Shown: piece by piece, positions 21,465-32,964 of the stretch
Numbering within the stretch: the stretch's first letter is position 1
Layout of the letters: the number at the start of each line of letters is the position of its first letter
Assembly: GCF_022539505.1 (NCBI RefSeq)
Contig: NC_061514.1
Location: 337,883,090-337,947,089 of the forward strand
DNA length: 64,000 bases
DNA from: Lolium rigidum
Lineage: Eukaryota; Streptophyta; Magnoliopsida; Poales; Poaceae
Direction: 5' to 3'
Made by a program: the position numbers and the translations under genes
The notes under the pieces: model-generated
What the model was told of the DNA's origin: nothing
Seen by the model: the letters and a program-made list of their open reading frames with translations, nothing else
Databases searched by the model: none

Positions 21465-22660
21465 ATGGCCCCTCCAACCCGTAGCGCAAATCAAGATGCC
21501 ATGTTGCAGATGCTGCAAATCATGCTGGAAGATAGAGAAGCTGAAAGAGCTGAACGACAGGCCAACATAGCAGCACTCCAACAGCTTGCCAACAACAACC
21601 ATGGTCATGGCAATCATGATCAACCAGGGTCAAAGCTGAAGAATTTCCAAAACACCAACCCACCTGTGTGCAGCAAGACCGAAGAGCCCCTTAATGTCGA
21701 TGATTGGCTCCAGACCATGGAGAACAATCTAGAAGTTGCGGGAGTTGAAGCCGCAGAAAAAGTCTTGTTTGCGACCCATTACTTAGCAGGACCTGCAAGA
21801 GCCTGGTGGACCAGCACCCGCGCTATGAACGCCGGACAGATCATGACTTGGGCAGATTTCAAGCTCAAGTTCAGCAAGTATCATGCGCCCCTGGGTCTGA
21901 TAAAGAAAATGAGGGATGAGTTCCGTGAACTCAAGCAAGGTAGAATATCTGTGGTAGAATACCGCGACAGGTTTCTCACACTGTCAAGGTACGCCCCGGA
22001 CGAGACCGACACCACTGAGAAGAGGAAGGAAAGGTTCCTGAATGGACTGCACGACGAAATGCAAACAGTGCTAGTCAACATCCCCTTCGCCGACCTTGAA
22101 GCCCTGGTGGATTCCGCCATCCAATGGAGGGCAAGCTGCATCAAGCCAACGAGAACCGCAAGCGCCGCATGATGAATCAGAGTGGGCCCAGCAATACCCC
22201 AAGGTATCGCCCCAGCTCAAGCGGAGGGTTTGCCCCAAGAAACAACAAGCCCAGTGCACCGATGTCACGTCCGGGTTTTCAGAACCGGAGTGGAGGAAAC
22301 CCAAGGCCAGGAGGCCACAACAACAACAACAACCACCATGCCAACAACAACAACAACTTCAACCGCGCCCCGATGAGAGCCCCCAACAACAGCAACACCA
22401 ACACTGCACCAAGGACTGGGAGCAACGCTATCCCCGTCGCCCCCAAGGACAAGGCCACAATCACCTGCTATGAATGTGGAGTGGTGGGACAGTACTCCAA
22501 TGAGTGCCCCAAGAAGCTCGCCAAGACCACCCCCAATGCCTCTGCCCCTGCTCAGCAGCAATGCCGTGTCTCCACCGGCAGGAAGTTCACCCCGAACAAT
22601 CCGAACAACCGCGGTGGCCGCCTCTTCCACATGAACGCCGAGGAAGCCCAGGAAGCACCA
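21465..22660 (+). pseudogene. gag of element G with zinc knuckle
   Basis: The ORF starts MAPPTRSAN at 21465. A gag core with EEPLNVDDWLQTME, YLAGPARAWW, TWADFKLKFSKYHAP and VVEYRDRFLTLSRYAP is typical of Tekay/Del chromoviruses. The frame changes near 22124-22172. The downstream frame carries an Asn/Pro/Arg-rich linker and a CCHC knuckle whose residues are C-Y-E-C-G-V-V-G-Q-Y-S-N-E-C (22468-22510), where Tyr occupies the usual His position. The product is the capsid/nucleocapsid part of the polyprotein. The single frameshift could be decay or a sequencing error. Confidence 0.8.
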
Positions 22661-24018
22661 GATGTAGTGCTGGGTATGTTCTCTGTTAACTCAATACCTG
22701 CAAGAGTGTTGTTTGATTCCGGAGCATCGCATTCGTTTGTTACCGAAGATTTTGCATGCACTAGTAAGATTCAACCAATCAGATCCGAAACATGTCATGA
22801 TAGTTCAAATACCTGGTTCAACTACAAAAGCTAGAAAAATTTGCAAAGATGTACCCATCAGAATCCATGAAATAGATTTTTATGCCAATTTGATTGTTCT
22901 GGGAACAAAAGGTTTGGAAGTAGTACTGGGTATGGATTGGATGTCGAAACATCATGGATTGATTGACTGTGCCAAGAAGGCCATCACCATGACTAGTAGC
23001 ACCGGAATATTAGTGGAACATGTATCTGAAAGGCTGCCCAGAAAATTCACCTGTAACCAGAGTTTAGCCAAGCCAACTTTGGATCAAATCAGGGTCGTTT
23101 GTCGATACCCCGATGTGTTTCCTGGTGATCTACCCGGTATGCCCCCAGATCGGGATATCGAGTTTATCATCGAGTTAATCCCTGGAACAGGACCTACAGC
23201 CCAGAGAGCCTATAGCATGAACCCCGCAGAGTTAGTGGAACTGAAGAAGCAACTGGATGATATGCTGTACAAAGGTCTGATTCGACCAAGTGCGTCGCCT
23301 TGGAGATCCCCAGTTTTGTTTGTGGATAAGAAAGACGGTGCCACTCGTTTATGTACGGATTACCGTAAGCTTAACGATGTCACATCAAAAACAAATACCC
23401 CTTGCCAAAGATAGAAGACTCGTTTGACCAGGCTGACCGGTGCCAAAGTGTTCTCTAAGATTGATCTTAGGACTGGTTACCATCAACTGAAGATTCGTGC
23501 AACGGATATTCCTAAGACTGCCTTTACCACTAGATATGGATTGTATGAGTACAATGTCATGTCATTTGGATTAACCAACGCCCCGCTTATTTCATGAATC
23601 TCATGAATAAGATCTTTATGAACTTTCTGGATAAGTTTGTCGTTGTCTTCATCGACGACATCCTTATCTACTCCAAATCCGAAGAAGAACATGAGCAACA
23701 TTTGGAAGTTATCCTAGAAACCCTTAGGCATCACAAGTTGTACGCCAAGTTCAGCAAATGTGAGTTTTGGTTGAAGGAGGTAGGATTCCTGGGACACATC
23801 TTGTCTGCAGGAGGAATTGCCGTAGATCCCACTAAGATCAAAACCGTTGAGGAATGGAAAGCCCCAACCACTCAGACTGAAGTCCGTGCATTTCTCGGAT
23901 TAGCGGGATATTACCGCAGGTTCGTTGAAGGATTTTCCAGCATAGCTAGACCGATGACTCAACTGTTGAAGAAGGACAAGAAGTTTGACTGGAATGACAA
24001 GTGCGAAGAAAGTTTCCA
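22661..24018 (+). pseudogene. Protease and reverse transcriptase of element G, frameshifted
   Basis: Protease: [17 protein letters not shown] near 22708-22755 (active-site Asp-Ser-Gly), then [16 protein letters not shown]. Reverse transcriptase: from about 23200, [20 protein letters not shown] and [11 protein letters not shown], then a frameshifted stretch (23390-23590), then [12 protein letters not shown] with the catalytic Asp-Asp at about 23645-23670, and [15 protein letters not shown]. Frame changes occur near 22800, 23400 and 23590. The coding sequence is cut after Phe-Gln-Gln at 24023 by the A-family LTR and resumes at 41211. It would copy element RNA into DNA if intact. Confidence 0.82.
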
Positions 24019-24621
24019 GCAACTGATACGTCCAAAACGTATCTACTTTCCCGAACACTTTTGCTATTGTTTTGCCTCTAATTTGTGTATTTTGGATACA
24101 ACTAACACGGACTAACGCTGTTTTCAGTAGAATTTCTCTGGTGTCTCGTTTTTGTGCAGAAATTCAACTTTCAGGAAAATCCTCGGAATTTATGTCGAAG
24201 GGCTTATTTTTCCAGAAGAATCACGGAGCCAGAAGGGCAGGCCTGGGGGAGGCCCAGGGCCCCCAGACACTAGACCGGCGCGGCCTGGAGGGGGGGCGCG
24301 CCGCCCTAGTGTGTGGCCCCCTCGGCTGGCCTCCGACGCCCTCCTCTGGACTACTTAAGGGTTTCGATCTAAAAACGCGAGACGAGAAGTCGAAGTCGCC
24401 AGAAACCATCCAGTACGCCGCCACCGTCGCGAAACTCCGTCTCGGGACCAGAAACTCCGTTCTGGCACTCCGCCGGGACGGGGAATTGGAGGAGATCATC
24501 ACCATCATTACCACCGACGCCTCTCCATCGACCAGCCATGTTTCCCCCATCCATGTGTGAGTAATTCCCCCGCTGTAGGCTGAAGGGGATGGTAGGGATT
24601 GGATGAGATTGGTCATGTAAT

Positions 24622-25785
24622 TGTTGCGGTCAGAAACCCACCGGCGGGCAGCGACTGGCAACACAGTAGAGCCGGGAACAACTAGGGTTGCGGCTGGCCC
24701 CAGTCCCTCAGAGCGACGGCCCGCAAAGCCTCCTGGTCACACGTCCGATGCTATCGCAAGGGCGTGCCACCCGACCTATACCTGGTCGAGAAGGTGTTGG
24801 ATGATGCCTCGCTTAGTTTCCTGCATGGCATACACGTAAACATTAAATACGAGCCTCGATCGGCTCTCGGGTTATCCTCGTGAATCGGCTCAAAGAGCCG
24901 ATCCACCCATGATTCGTACAAGGTGTCCGAATATATGGTGGTCCTGCTTGATCAAGATAAAGCTAATGAGATCTACGACGATTTAGGGTTTTCACCGCAT
25001 AATCGGATCATCCTACTCACGATTGGGCCTCGTGCTCACGCACGGTGACCGTAAGCCGATCCTAGATAGGGCCTAAAAACCAACACGAGGTTGATCCCTG
25101 AACATCCTGTCTAGGGCTAGCAAACTCCACCCTACACGCCGCTGGATCCTCCAACCCTTTGTAAGGCCTAACTATTGCGGATGTTAAACTAATCCTTGAG
25201 GAACAAGGAGCAACCGTAACGGATCGGATCTACTAAACTATGATCAAGCGGGGTGCCGCCCCTACACCTAAGATAGGTGTAAGGGCGGCTAGATGTATAA
25301 GGGTTGCACTACGACAGCATATGATACGAAGAACAATGCTAACCCTAACACATCTAAGATAACTACGTTGCTCGCCATCAAAAAGGCTTTAGCGCGAGCA
25401 ACGCATGAACAACGAGATAGGCTTGTGCTGCCTAGATTGCAAGATGCGATCTAGGCAGCATGGTGCTTACCGGAGAAACCCTCGAGACGAAGGAGTTGGC
25501 GATGCGCCGAGATTTGTTTGTGTTGAACGTTGGTTGTTTTTTATTTCATAAACCCTATATACATATTTATAGTCCAGGGGACTTTCTATCTCAAGCGTGC
25601 ACCTAACCGTGCACGGGTAAAACTCTAACTCCTAATCGACACGTAATCTAATATGTTACAGATACAAGGGCAAACTAGCCCAAACTTTGCATGTAAGGCC
25701 GATTCACGTATTTCTTCTATATATATTCTTCAAGCCCATCTTGATCACGGCCCACCTCTAACCTGGTCAAATTCCGGTGATAACA
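24622..25785 (-). repeat. 3' LTR of the Tat element
   Basis: 1,164 bp. On the minus strand it is preceded by a purine-rich tract (AGGGGGGCATG) just past 25785. A TATAAATA box lies on the minus strand at 25571-25564. It contains two strong inverted repeats: GCCGCCCCTACACCT paired with AGGTGTAAGGGCGGC (about 25257-25291), and TGCTGCCTAGAT paired with ATCTAGGCAGCA (about 25428-25462). Confidence 0.85.
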
Positions 25786-26076
25786 CATGCCCCCCTGGTT
25801 TTGGAATTGATAATTCCAAAATCACTCTGTCTTTCTTCGTCGGGTCATGTCATGGCAGAGCAGAACCGTCGCAGCATTTCTCGTCATGACGCCCTGTCTT
25901 CTCAACTATTCCGCGTGATTTGACCGCTGCTTTTAGGCACCACCTCCTCGGAAACTACTATGGCATTGAATCTCTACTATAGCCCCTTTATTTAAACGCC
26001 CTGAGCAGTTTGCCACTTCATCTCTTTGCTCTGTTTCTGGCCATCGGCACCCAAAAACCCCCAATTTCCCATAGCC
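25786..26076 (+). promoter_or_regulatory. Possible promoter of the antisense ORF
   Basis: The 290 bp between the 3' LTR and the antisense ORF contain a TTTATTTAAAC TATA-like box near 25987, about 90 bp before the ATG at 26077. Position and spacing are suitable, but no transcription evidence exists here. Confidence 0.35.
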
Positions 26077-26544
26077 ATGTCTTCCTCTTCTTCCTCCTCC
26101 ACCTCATCGGTCTTCTCCGACTCTTCCTCCTCTCGCGAGCCGACGCCGGAGTGGGGCTCGTTGGCGGCGCACGACATTCTCGCCCCGACGTCGTGGGACA
26201 AAGAGGAACATAATTCCTCCATCTGGTCTGAGGATGACAAATCCCTGACCGATGGGGAAGGCGACCTCCAATTCCTCGTCGAAGGGGAAGAGGAGGCGGA
26301 GAGCGAGGACGACCGCTTCTCCTGGGATGATTTCACCTCCTCCGAGGAAGAAGCGGAAGAGGATGACGATGACTCCCTTGAAGATTACCCACCAGCAAAG
26401 CGCCTCCGCACCTGGTGGGACGATGACAGCGATGACGATGATGAGGAAGATGAGGCTCCCGTAGAAGGCTACGGAAACTCCGATAAAGAACCTATCAGCA
26501 GTTGTGCCGAAGTCCGCGACGACGAGGGCAGCAATAGCCCCTAG
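26077..26544 (+). CDS. Antisense acidic ORF of the Tat element
   Basis: A 155-aa ORF lies on the strand opposite to pol, between the integrase end and the 3' LTR. I chose the ATG at 26077 (MSSSSSSS), which has better context than the upstream in-frame ATG at 26026. The protein starts with a Ser-rich run, has the central motif ILAPTSWDKEE and WSEDDKSLTDGEGDLQF, then long Asp/Glu runs around a basic patch (YPPAKRLRTWWDDDSDDDDE) that could be a nuclear signal. AATAAA-poor but AT-rich sequence follows. Tat-lineage elements such as Grande and RIRE2 are known to carry extra ORFs here, some antisense. Function is unknown. It is the only long ORF of this element without an interruption. Confidence 0.68.
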   Translation: MSSSSSSSTSSVFSDSSSSREPTPEWGSLAAHDILAPTSWDKEEHNSSIWSEDDKSLTDGEGDLQFLVEGEEEAESEDDRFSWDDFTSSEEEAEEDDDDSLEDYPPAKRLRTWWDDDSDDDDEEDEAPVEGYGNSDKEPISSCAEVRDDEGSNSP

Positions 26545-27000
26545 ATTAGGGATTAGTAGTAGTAGTTGGCTCTTGCCCTCTTCTTCCCTGAGCAATCGGC
26601 TCTTTCTTTGTAAGAAATCCCTCTATTAATGAAGAAAATATTCCTCAATTAATTTCACCTCCTTGTTGATTTTGCCGATCGTCGAATGGAGTCGCCGTAT
26701 AAAGAGCCGATAGTAGGACATCGGCTCGCCTTGCGATCTGGGGCCAAGCTGTTGCTTACCCACACGGTCCTCATCAATCTCACATTATGACCTCTGGTCT
26801 GAACCGATTCCGTTAACTCGCTAATTTTGAGCTTATTCCTCTAGAGTCGATATCAGCGTATTGGCTTTGTTATTCTGAAGTCAATGCCTGTGCATCGGTT
26901 GTATTTTATACTGTTATGTCCATATGTTTTCTCAAGTCGATGCCTGCGCATCGGCTGTGATTTTTTTTTTACTGGCCGATTTAAAATCCGCCTCCATACC

Positions 27001-27996
27001 TTACTGCCCATCATCCCACATGCTTGGGAAATACTTCTTGAGGTGTTGACCATTGACGGCTACTGGGAACTTCTGTCCGTCCAACTCTTCCAACATGTAT
27101 GCATTACCCTTCAAGGCCTGGACGACTTTGTACGGACCATGCCAATTAGGAGACCACTTGCCATATGCTTTGTCCCTGGTTCCTAACGGCAACACAACTT
27201 CCCATACTAAATCACCGACTTGAAACTCCTTTGGTCTAACCTTCTTATTGTAGGCACGAGCTACCCTGGCTTTGTTCTCCTTAATCTTCTCCAATGACCA
27301 AAGCCTAAGTTCTGTTGCATCCTCAATAGTGTCACTCATCAAAGCTGCATATTCTTCCGCTGTCGCATCATTCGAAACGTGACACGTCTTGATCCAGCCG
27401 TAATTTCCCAAGGTAATACGGCTTCTGTCCATAGACAAGCTGGTACGGCGAAGTCTTTATAGCTCCATGGCACGACATGCGGTAGGCCCATAATGCTTCG
27501 ATAACTTCTCATGCCAATCCCTAGGGTTCTCGTCAATCTTTCTCTTGATCGGCTTGATTAAGCTCTGATTGGACGCTTCAGCTTGCCCATTAGCCTGAGC
27601 ATAGTACGGAGATGATCGGATCAGTTTAATCCCCATGTCATCGCAGAATTTCCTGAATTCTTTAGAAACAAAGACCGAACCTCCATCGGTCGTGATAGTT
27701 TGGGGAATCCCGAACCTATGAATCACGTGTTCTTTCACAAACTTGATCACATCTTCTGATTTCACCTTCTTCATAGGGACGGCTTCCACCCACTTGGTGA
27801 AGTAATCTGTGATGGCCAAAATCCATTCATGTTTCTTACTCGACGCCGGATGGATTTTGCCGATCATGTCCATGCCCCACCCTCGGAATGGCCAAGGCTT
27901 GATGATAGGGTTCATCGCTGATGCTGGTACCATCTGAATCTTCCCAAACATCCGGCATGCTTGGCACCCCTTATAGTAATTGAAGCAGCTCTTCAA
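27001..27996 (-). pseudogene. Integrase of the Tat element
   Basis: The minus strand from 27996 shows a zinc-binding remnant (CQACRMFG), then the catalytic core with WILAITDYFTKWVEAVP, TITTDGGSVFVSKEF and QAEASNQSL, which supply the Asp-Asp-Glu triad. After a frame change near 27440 the C-terminal part continues (FQVGDLVWE, WHGPYKVVQALKGNAYMLEELDG) and ends at 27001. It would insert the DNA copy into the genome. There are at least two frame breaks. Confidence 0.8.
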
Positions 27997-28038
27997 GCAT
28001 GGTGGGCCAATAAAACCCCGAGCGCCCGACTAGCCACT

Positions 28039-29121
28039 TCATCTTGTGAGCCGACCGGTGAGTTCCACAGGCGCCTTCGTGCACCTCATGTAAGAGCCGA
28101 TTAGACTCGGTTGGTCCCGGCACTTGAGTAGTAACCCTTCCAACGTCTCGTAGAACATATCGTCTCCTATGAGGACATACTTCATGGCTTTGTATCTTAT
28201 CCGCTTAGGTGCCCCCCGAGCCGAATCTTTTAAGTAATTGAAGATTTCGGTTCTCCAATCATCCTGTTCCCGGAATTGCACCTGGACTTCCGACCCTTCA
28301 GGTATATCTATGTAGCCTGACGCCATTTGTGCGAGATTGTTGGCCTCGGTGTTTTGGGATCTTGGGACCCAATTAAAGTTGATGTACCGAAACTGTGTCA
28401 TCAACTCATGGCATTCCATCCAATATGGGAAAAGCGATTCACTCTCGCACTTGTATTCATCCGTGAGCTGGTTAATCACCAACTTGGAGTCTCCAAAAAG
28501 CTCTACTGCCTCTGCTCCGGCTTCCAATAGCAACTCCATCCCCTTACGTACTGCCTCATATTCTGCCACGTTGTTGGTGCAAGGGGTAGATAATCTGATG
28601 GAGAAAGAGTACTCTGCCCCCCGAGGCGACACGAGCAGAATGCCGATGCCACAACCATCGCCGCAAGCCGATCCATCGAAGAACATAGCCCATGCACGTA
28701 TGGATAGTGCTGCTATATTGGTACTGATTCGCTCAGCTATGAGATCGGCCAACGCTTGCCCTTTGATCGCTTTCGCAGCTGGTACCGGAGATCGAACTCC
28801 GACAACGCAAACATCCACTTACCCAGTCGGCCCTTCAACACAGGGGCCGACAGCATGTGCTTGACAACGTCTGACTTGCATATGACGAAGATCTCTGCCG
28901 TCAAAAGGATGTGATGCAGCTTGGTGCAGGTAAAGAACGAGCAGAGGCACGGTTTCTCGACCTCGGGATACCTTGTTTCCGCGTCCAACATCCTTCTGCT
29001 GAGGTAAAAACGACCTTTTCAACGCCCTCGTAGAGTTGCACCACCACCGAGGCGATGGACGTGTCGGCCATGCGACAAGTAGATGTAGAACGGCCTGTCT
29101 TGCTCGGGGCGGAACTAGCAC
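28039..29121 (-). pseudogene. Two RNase H domains of the Tat element
   Basis: The upstream domain (about 29120-28760) is the degenerate Gypsy RNase H (RYPEVEKPCLC, LLTAEIFVICKSDVVKHML). The downstream domain (28818-28039) is the acquired archaeal-type RNase H of the Tat lineage: MFFDGSACGDGCGIGILL, NNVAEYEAVRKGMELLLEAG, LFGDSKLVINQL. The fourth catalytic position reads EANNLAQMASGY where relatives usually have Asp (EANDLAQ), so it may be inactive. The two domains are now in different frames. Confidence 0.75.
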
Positions 29122-29960
29122 AGGCGGCGGCGTCGGATACCGTTTAATTTCATCAAACGCCTGCCGTCGTTCTGCCCCCAGCGAAATTCGTCATCGGATT
29201 TAGTCTTCACCAACGCCATGAACGGCTCTATCCGTCCTGACAGGTTAGAGATGAATCGGCGGACGAAGTTGATCTTGCCGATAAGACGTTGGAGTTCCTT
29301 CTTCGTGGTGGGCGGCTGCATGGTACGCACTGCCTCCTGACTTTTCATGCCGATCTCAATTCCTCGCTCATGAACCAAAAATCCTAGGAACTGACCGGCC
29401 GTCACACCAAAGGCACACTTCTTTGGGTTCATTCTCAGTCCGAACTTCCGAGTTCGGTCTAGGACGCGTCGCAAATCTCCCAAGTGTCCCTCCATGGAGA
29501 CGAGACTTGACTACCACGTCATCGATGTAGATTTCCACCAACTTGCCGATCAGATCGTGAAATATATAATTCATGGCTCTTTGATATGTTGCACCAGCAT
29601 TCTTCAACCCGAAGGTCATGACCACATATTCAAACAAACCTACTGCCCCTGCACTCGAATGCGGTCTTGTGTATATCTTCCGGAGCCATGAAGATCTGGT
29701 TATAGCCGGCGTTGCCATCCATGAAGCTTAAAACCTTGTGGCCAGCAGCTGCATTGATCAATGTTTCCGCCACGGGCATCGGATACTCATCTTTTGGAGT
29801 GGCTCGTTAAGATCTCGGAAATCGATAGCCACACGCCACCGGCCGTCCTTCTTTTCTACGGGAACGATACCGGAGATCCATTCAGCATACCCGCATGGCC
29901 TCGATGAACCCGGCGGCCAACATCTTCTCGATCTCTTTCTTGACCTCTTCCGGGATTTCG
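29115..29960 (-). pseudogene. Reverse transcriptase of the Tat element
   Basis: From about 29960 on the minus strand: EEVKKEIEKMLAAGFIEA, then a frameshifted stretch, then FEYVVMTFGLKNAGATYQRA and LVEIYIDDVVVKS (catalytic Asp-Asp), then FGLRMNPKKCAFGVTAGQFL, and ELQRLIGKINFVRRFISNLS at the connection. These are standard Tat RT motifs. Several single-base frame changes are present. Confidence 0.8.
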
Positions 29961-30424
29961 GCCTTCATCCGACGAGCTCGTTGTTGGAACGGCCGAAATC
30001 CTTTCTTAAGGGGAGCCGATGTTCAATGATGCTCTGTCTAACCCAGGCATCTCTGTGTAGTCCCATGCAAAGCGATCCGGGTATTCTTTCAATAGAGCAA
30101 TCATCGACTCCGAGCTGTGGATCTAACTTCCTGCTGATAAAAGTTGGCCGAGGCTTATCCCCAGGGCCGATGTCGACTTCCTCTAGCTCGTCAGCCGAGG
30201 TGACCCATACCCCAGCTTTCCGTCACCTGTGAGGTCGACGCCAAATAATGGGAGAGCCGGTGGCGCGGATAATACGGTCCGATCGCTAGAATCGGCCTCC
30301 ATCTTGATCATCACCAGGATCTTGTGGCAGTGTCGGGGCCGGTCGCGTGGATCGGCTCCCTCTTCATCCTTGCTATGAGAGCAGCTGCCCTCATCGCTAC
30401 CCTTACCAGGGCGGTACCCAAGTT

Positions 30425-30568
30425 CTACCATGTTGATGCTGATGCCATGGGAGCGGGTTCGTGGAAAGAGCCGATGAGTTCGGCTTCGAGGACTGCCTTG
30501 ATCTCGTCATGCTTCTTCTTGAGCTCGTCAGTCAGATCCTCGTACTTGACCGGAGTGCTTTCCGCCAT
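30425..30568 (-). pseudogene. gag N-terminal remnant of the Tat element
   Basis: On the minus strand MAESTPVKYEDLTDELKKKH begins about 40 bp past the primer site and runs about 40 codons before losing the gag sequence. From about 30440 to 30110 the sequence passes into a remnant of the protease-RT linker. Most of gag and the protease are therefore deleted, making this copy non-autonomous. Confidence 0.68.
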
Positions 30569-30605
30569 CTCGGATGTAGATGGCGATGCGGCGAATGTCG
30601 AAGAT

Positions 30606-30623
30606 AGTCCCACCGGGCGTGCC
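30606..30623 (-). other. Probable primer binding site of the Tat element
   Basis: On the minus strand TGGCACGCCCGGTGGGAC lies about six bases after the LTR end at 30630. Its position marks it as the primer site. The tRNA is not identified with confidence. Confidence 0.5.
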
Positions 30624-31148
30624 AGAATGTGTTGCGGTCAGAAACCCACCGGCGGGCAGCGACCGGCAACACGGTGAGAGCCGGGAACAACTAGGGCTGC
30701 GGCTGGCCCCGATCCCTCGGAGCGACGGCCCGCAAAGCCTCCCGGTCACACGTCCGATGCTATCGCAAGGGCGTGCCACCTGACCTATACCTGGTCGGGG
30801 AAGGTGTTGGATGATGCCTCGCTTAGTTTCTGCATGGCATACACGTAAACATTAAATACGAGCCTCGATCGGCTCTCGAGTTATCTCGTGAATCGGCTCA
30901 AAGAGCCGATCCACCCATGATTCGTACAAGGTGTCCGAATATATGGTGGTCCTGCTTGATCAAGATAAAGCTAATGAGATCTACGACGATTTAGGGTTTT
31001 CACCGCATAATCGGATCATCCTACTCACGATTGGGCCTCGCGCTCGCGCACGGTGACCGTAAGCCGATCCTAGATAGGGCCTAAAAACCAACACGAGGTT
31101 GATCCCCGGAACATCCTGTCTAGGGCTAGCAAACTCCACCCTACACGC

Positions 31149-32950
31149 TGAAGGAGATATGCCCTAGAGGCAATAATAAAGTGGTTATTATTTATATCTT
31201 TATGTTTATGATAAATGTTTATATATCATGCTATAATTGTATTAACCGAAACATTAGTACATGTGTGATATGTAGACAAACAAAGAAGTCCCTAGTATGC
31301 CTCTTAACTAGCTTGTTGATTAATGAATGATTAGTTTCATAATCATGAACATTGGCTGTTATTAATAACAAGGTTATGTCATTGTATGAATGATGTAATG
31401 GACACACCCAAATTAAGCGTAGCATAAGATCTCGTCATTAAGTTATTTGCTATAAGCTTTCGATACATAGTTACCTAGTCCTTATGACCATGAGATCATG
31501 TAAATCACTTGTACCGGAAAGGTACTTTGATTACACCAAACACCACTGCGTAAATGGGTGGCTATAAAGGTGGGATTAAGTATCCGGAAAGTATGAGTTG
31601 AGGCATATGGATCAACAGTGGGATTTGTCCATCCCGATGACGGATAGATATACTCCGGGCCCTCTCGGTGGAATGTCGTCTAATGTCTTGCAAGCATATG
31701 AATGAGTTCATAAGAGACCACATACCACGGTACGAGTAAAGAGTACTTGTCAAGAGACGAGGTTGAACAAGGTATAGAGTGATACCGAAGATCAAACCTC
31801 GGACAAGTAAAATATCGCGTGACAAAGGGAATTGGTATTGTATGTGAATGGTTCATTCGATCACTAAAGTCATCGTTGAATATGTGGGAGCCATTATGGA
31901 TCTCCGGATCCCGCTATTGGTTATTGGTCGGAGTGAGTACTCAACCATGTCCGCATAGTTCGCGAACCGTAGGGTGACACACTTAAAGTTGGATGTTGAA
32001 ATGGTAGAACTTGAATATGGAATGGAGTTCGAATATTTGTTCGGAGTCCCGGATGAGATCACGGACATCACGAGGAGTTCCGGAATGGTCCGGAGAATAA
32101 GATTCATATATAGGAAGTCATATTCCAAGTTTGGAAATGATCCGGTGCATTTATGGCAGGTTCTAGAAGGTTCTAGAAAAGTCCGGAAAAATGGCACTAT
32201 GGAAGGTGGAGTCCCGGAGGGACTCCACTAGCATGGCCGGCCAAACCCTAAAGGGGAGGAGTCCAAGGTGGACTCCACCTTGGTGGCCGGCCAGCCCCAC
32301 CTCAAGGAAAGGTGGGAGTCCCACCTTGAGTAGAACTCCCCCCTTGAGTAGGTTTCCCACTTTTGGGAGGTTTTGTTGTTGGGGTCTTATTCGAAGACTT
32401 AGACTACAACTCTTGGGGCTTCCACCTATATAATGAGGGACAAGGGGAGGGTGGCCGGCCACTCTTGCCTCCAACCTTGGCTGCCCCCCTTTGTGGCCGT
32501 CGCCCAAGGCACCCCCTCTCCCCAAACCCTAGCACCCCTCCTCCACTACTTCTCCCGCATATGCTTAGCGAAGCTCCGCCGGAGATCTCCATCGACACCG
32601 ACACCACACCGTCGTGCTGCCGGATTCAAGAGGAGCTACTACTTCCGCTGCCCGCCTGGAACGGGGAGGTGGACGTCGTCTTCATCAACAACCGAACGTG
32701 TGACCGAGTACGGAGGTGCTGCCCGTTCGTGGCGCCGGAACCGATCGTGATCAAGATCTTCTACGCGCTTTTGCAAGCGGCAAGTGATCGTCTACCGCAG
32801 CAATAAGAGCCTACTCTTATAGGCTTTGGAATCTCTTCAAGGGTTAGTCTTGATCATCCCCTCGTTGCTACCGTCTTCTAGATTGCATCTTGGCTTGGAT
32901 TGCGTGTTCGCGGTAGGAATTTTTTGTTTTCTATGCAACGTTATCCTACA
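31149..32950 (+). repeat. 5' LTR of the Angela-like element
   Basis: 1,802 bp with a TATATAA box at 32427-32433. ORFs within it are repeated identically in the 3' LTR and are not genes. Confidence 0.92.
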
Positions 32951-32951
32951 G

Positions 32952-32964
32952 TGGTATCAGAGCC
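32952..32964 (+). other. Primer binding site (tRNA-Met initiator) of the Angela-like element
   Basis: TGGTATCAGAGCC lies one base after the LTR end, complementary to initiator tRNA-Met, as in BARE/Angela elements. Confidence 0.88.

Noticed and set aside
30183..30677. Plus-strand ORFs over the Tat gag remnant
   Set aside because: Antisense shadows of degraded gag-pol sequence, unlike the ORF at 26077, which lies outside pol and has a recognisable family pattern.
32163..32806. ORFs of 105-147 codons
   Set aside because: They span the Angela-like LTR promoter and leader, recur in the 3' LTR with frame changes, and overlap on both strands.
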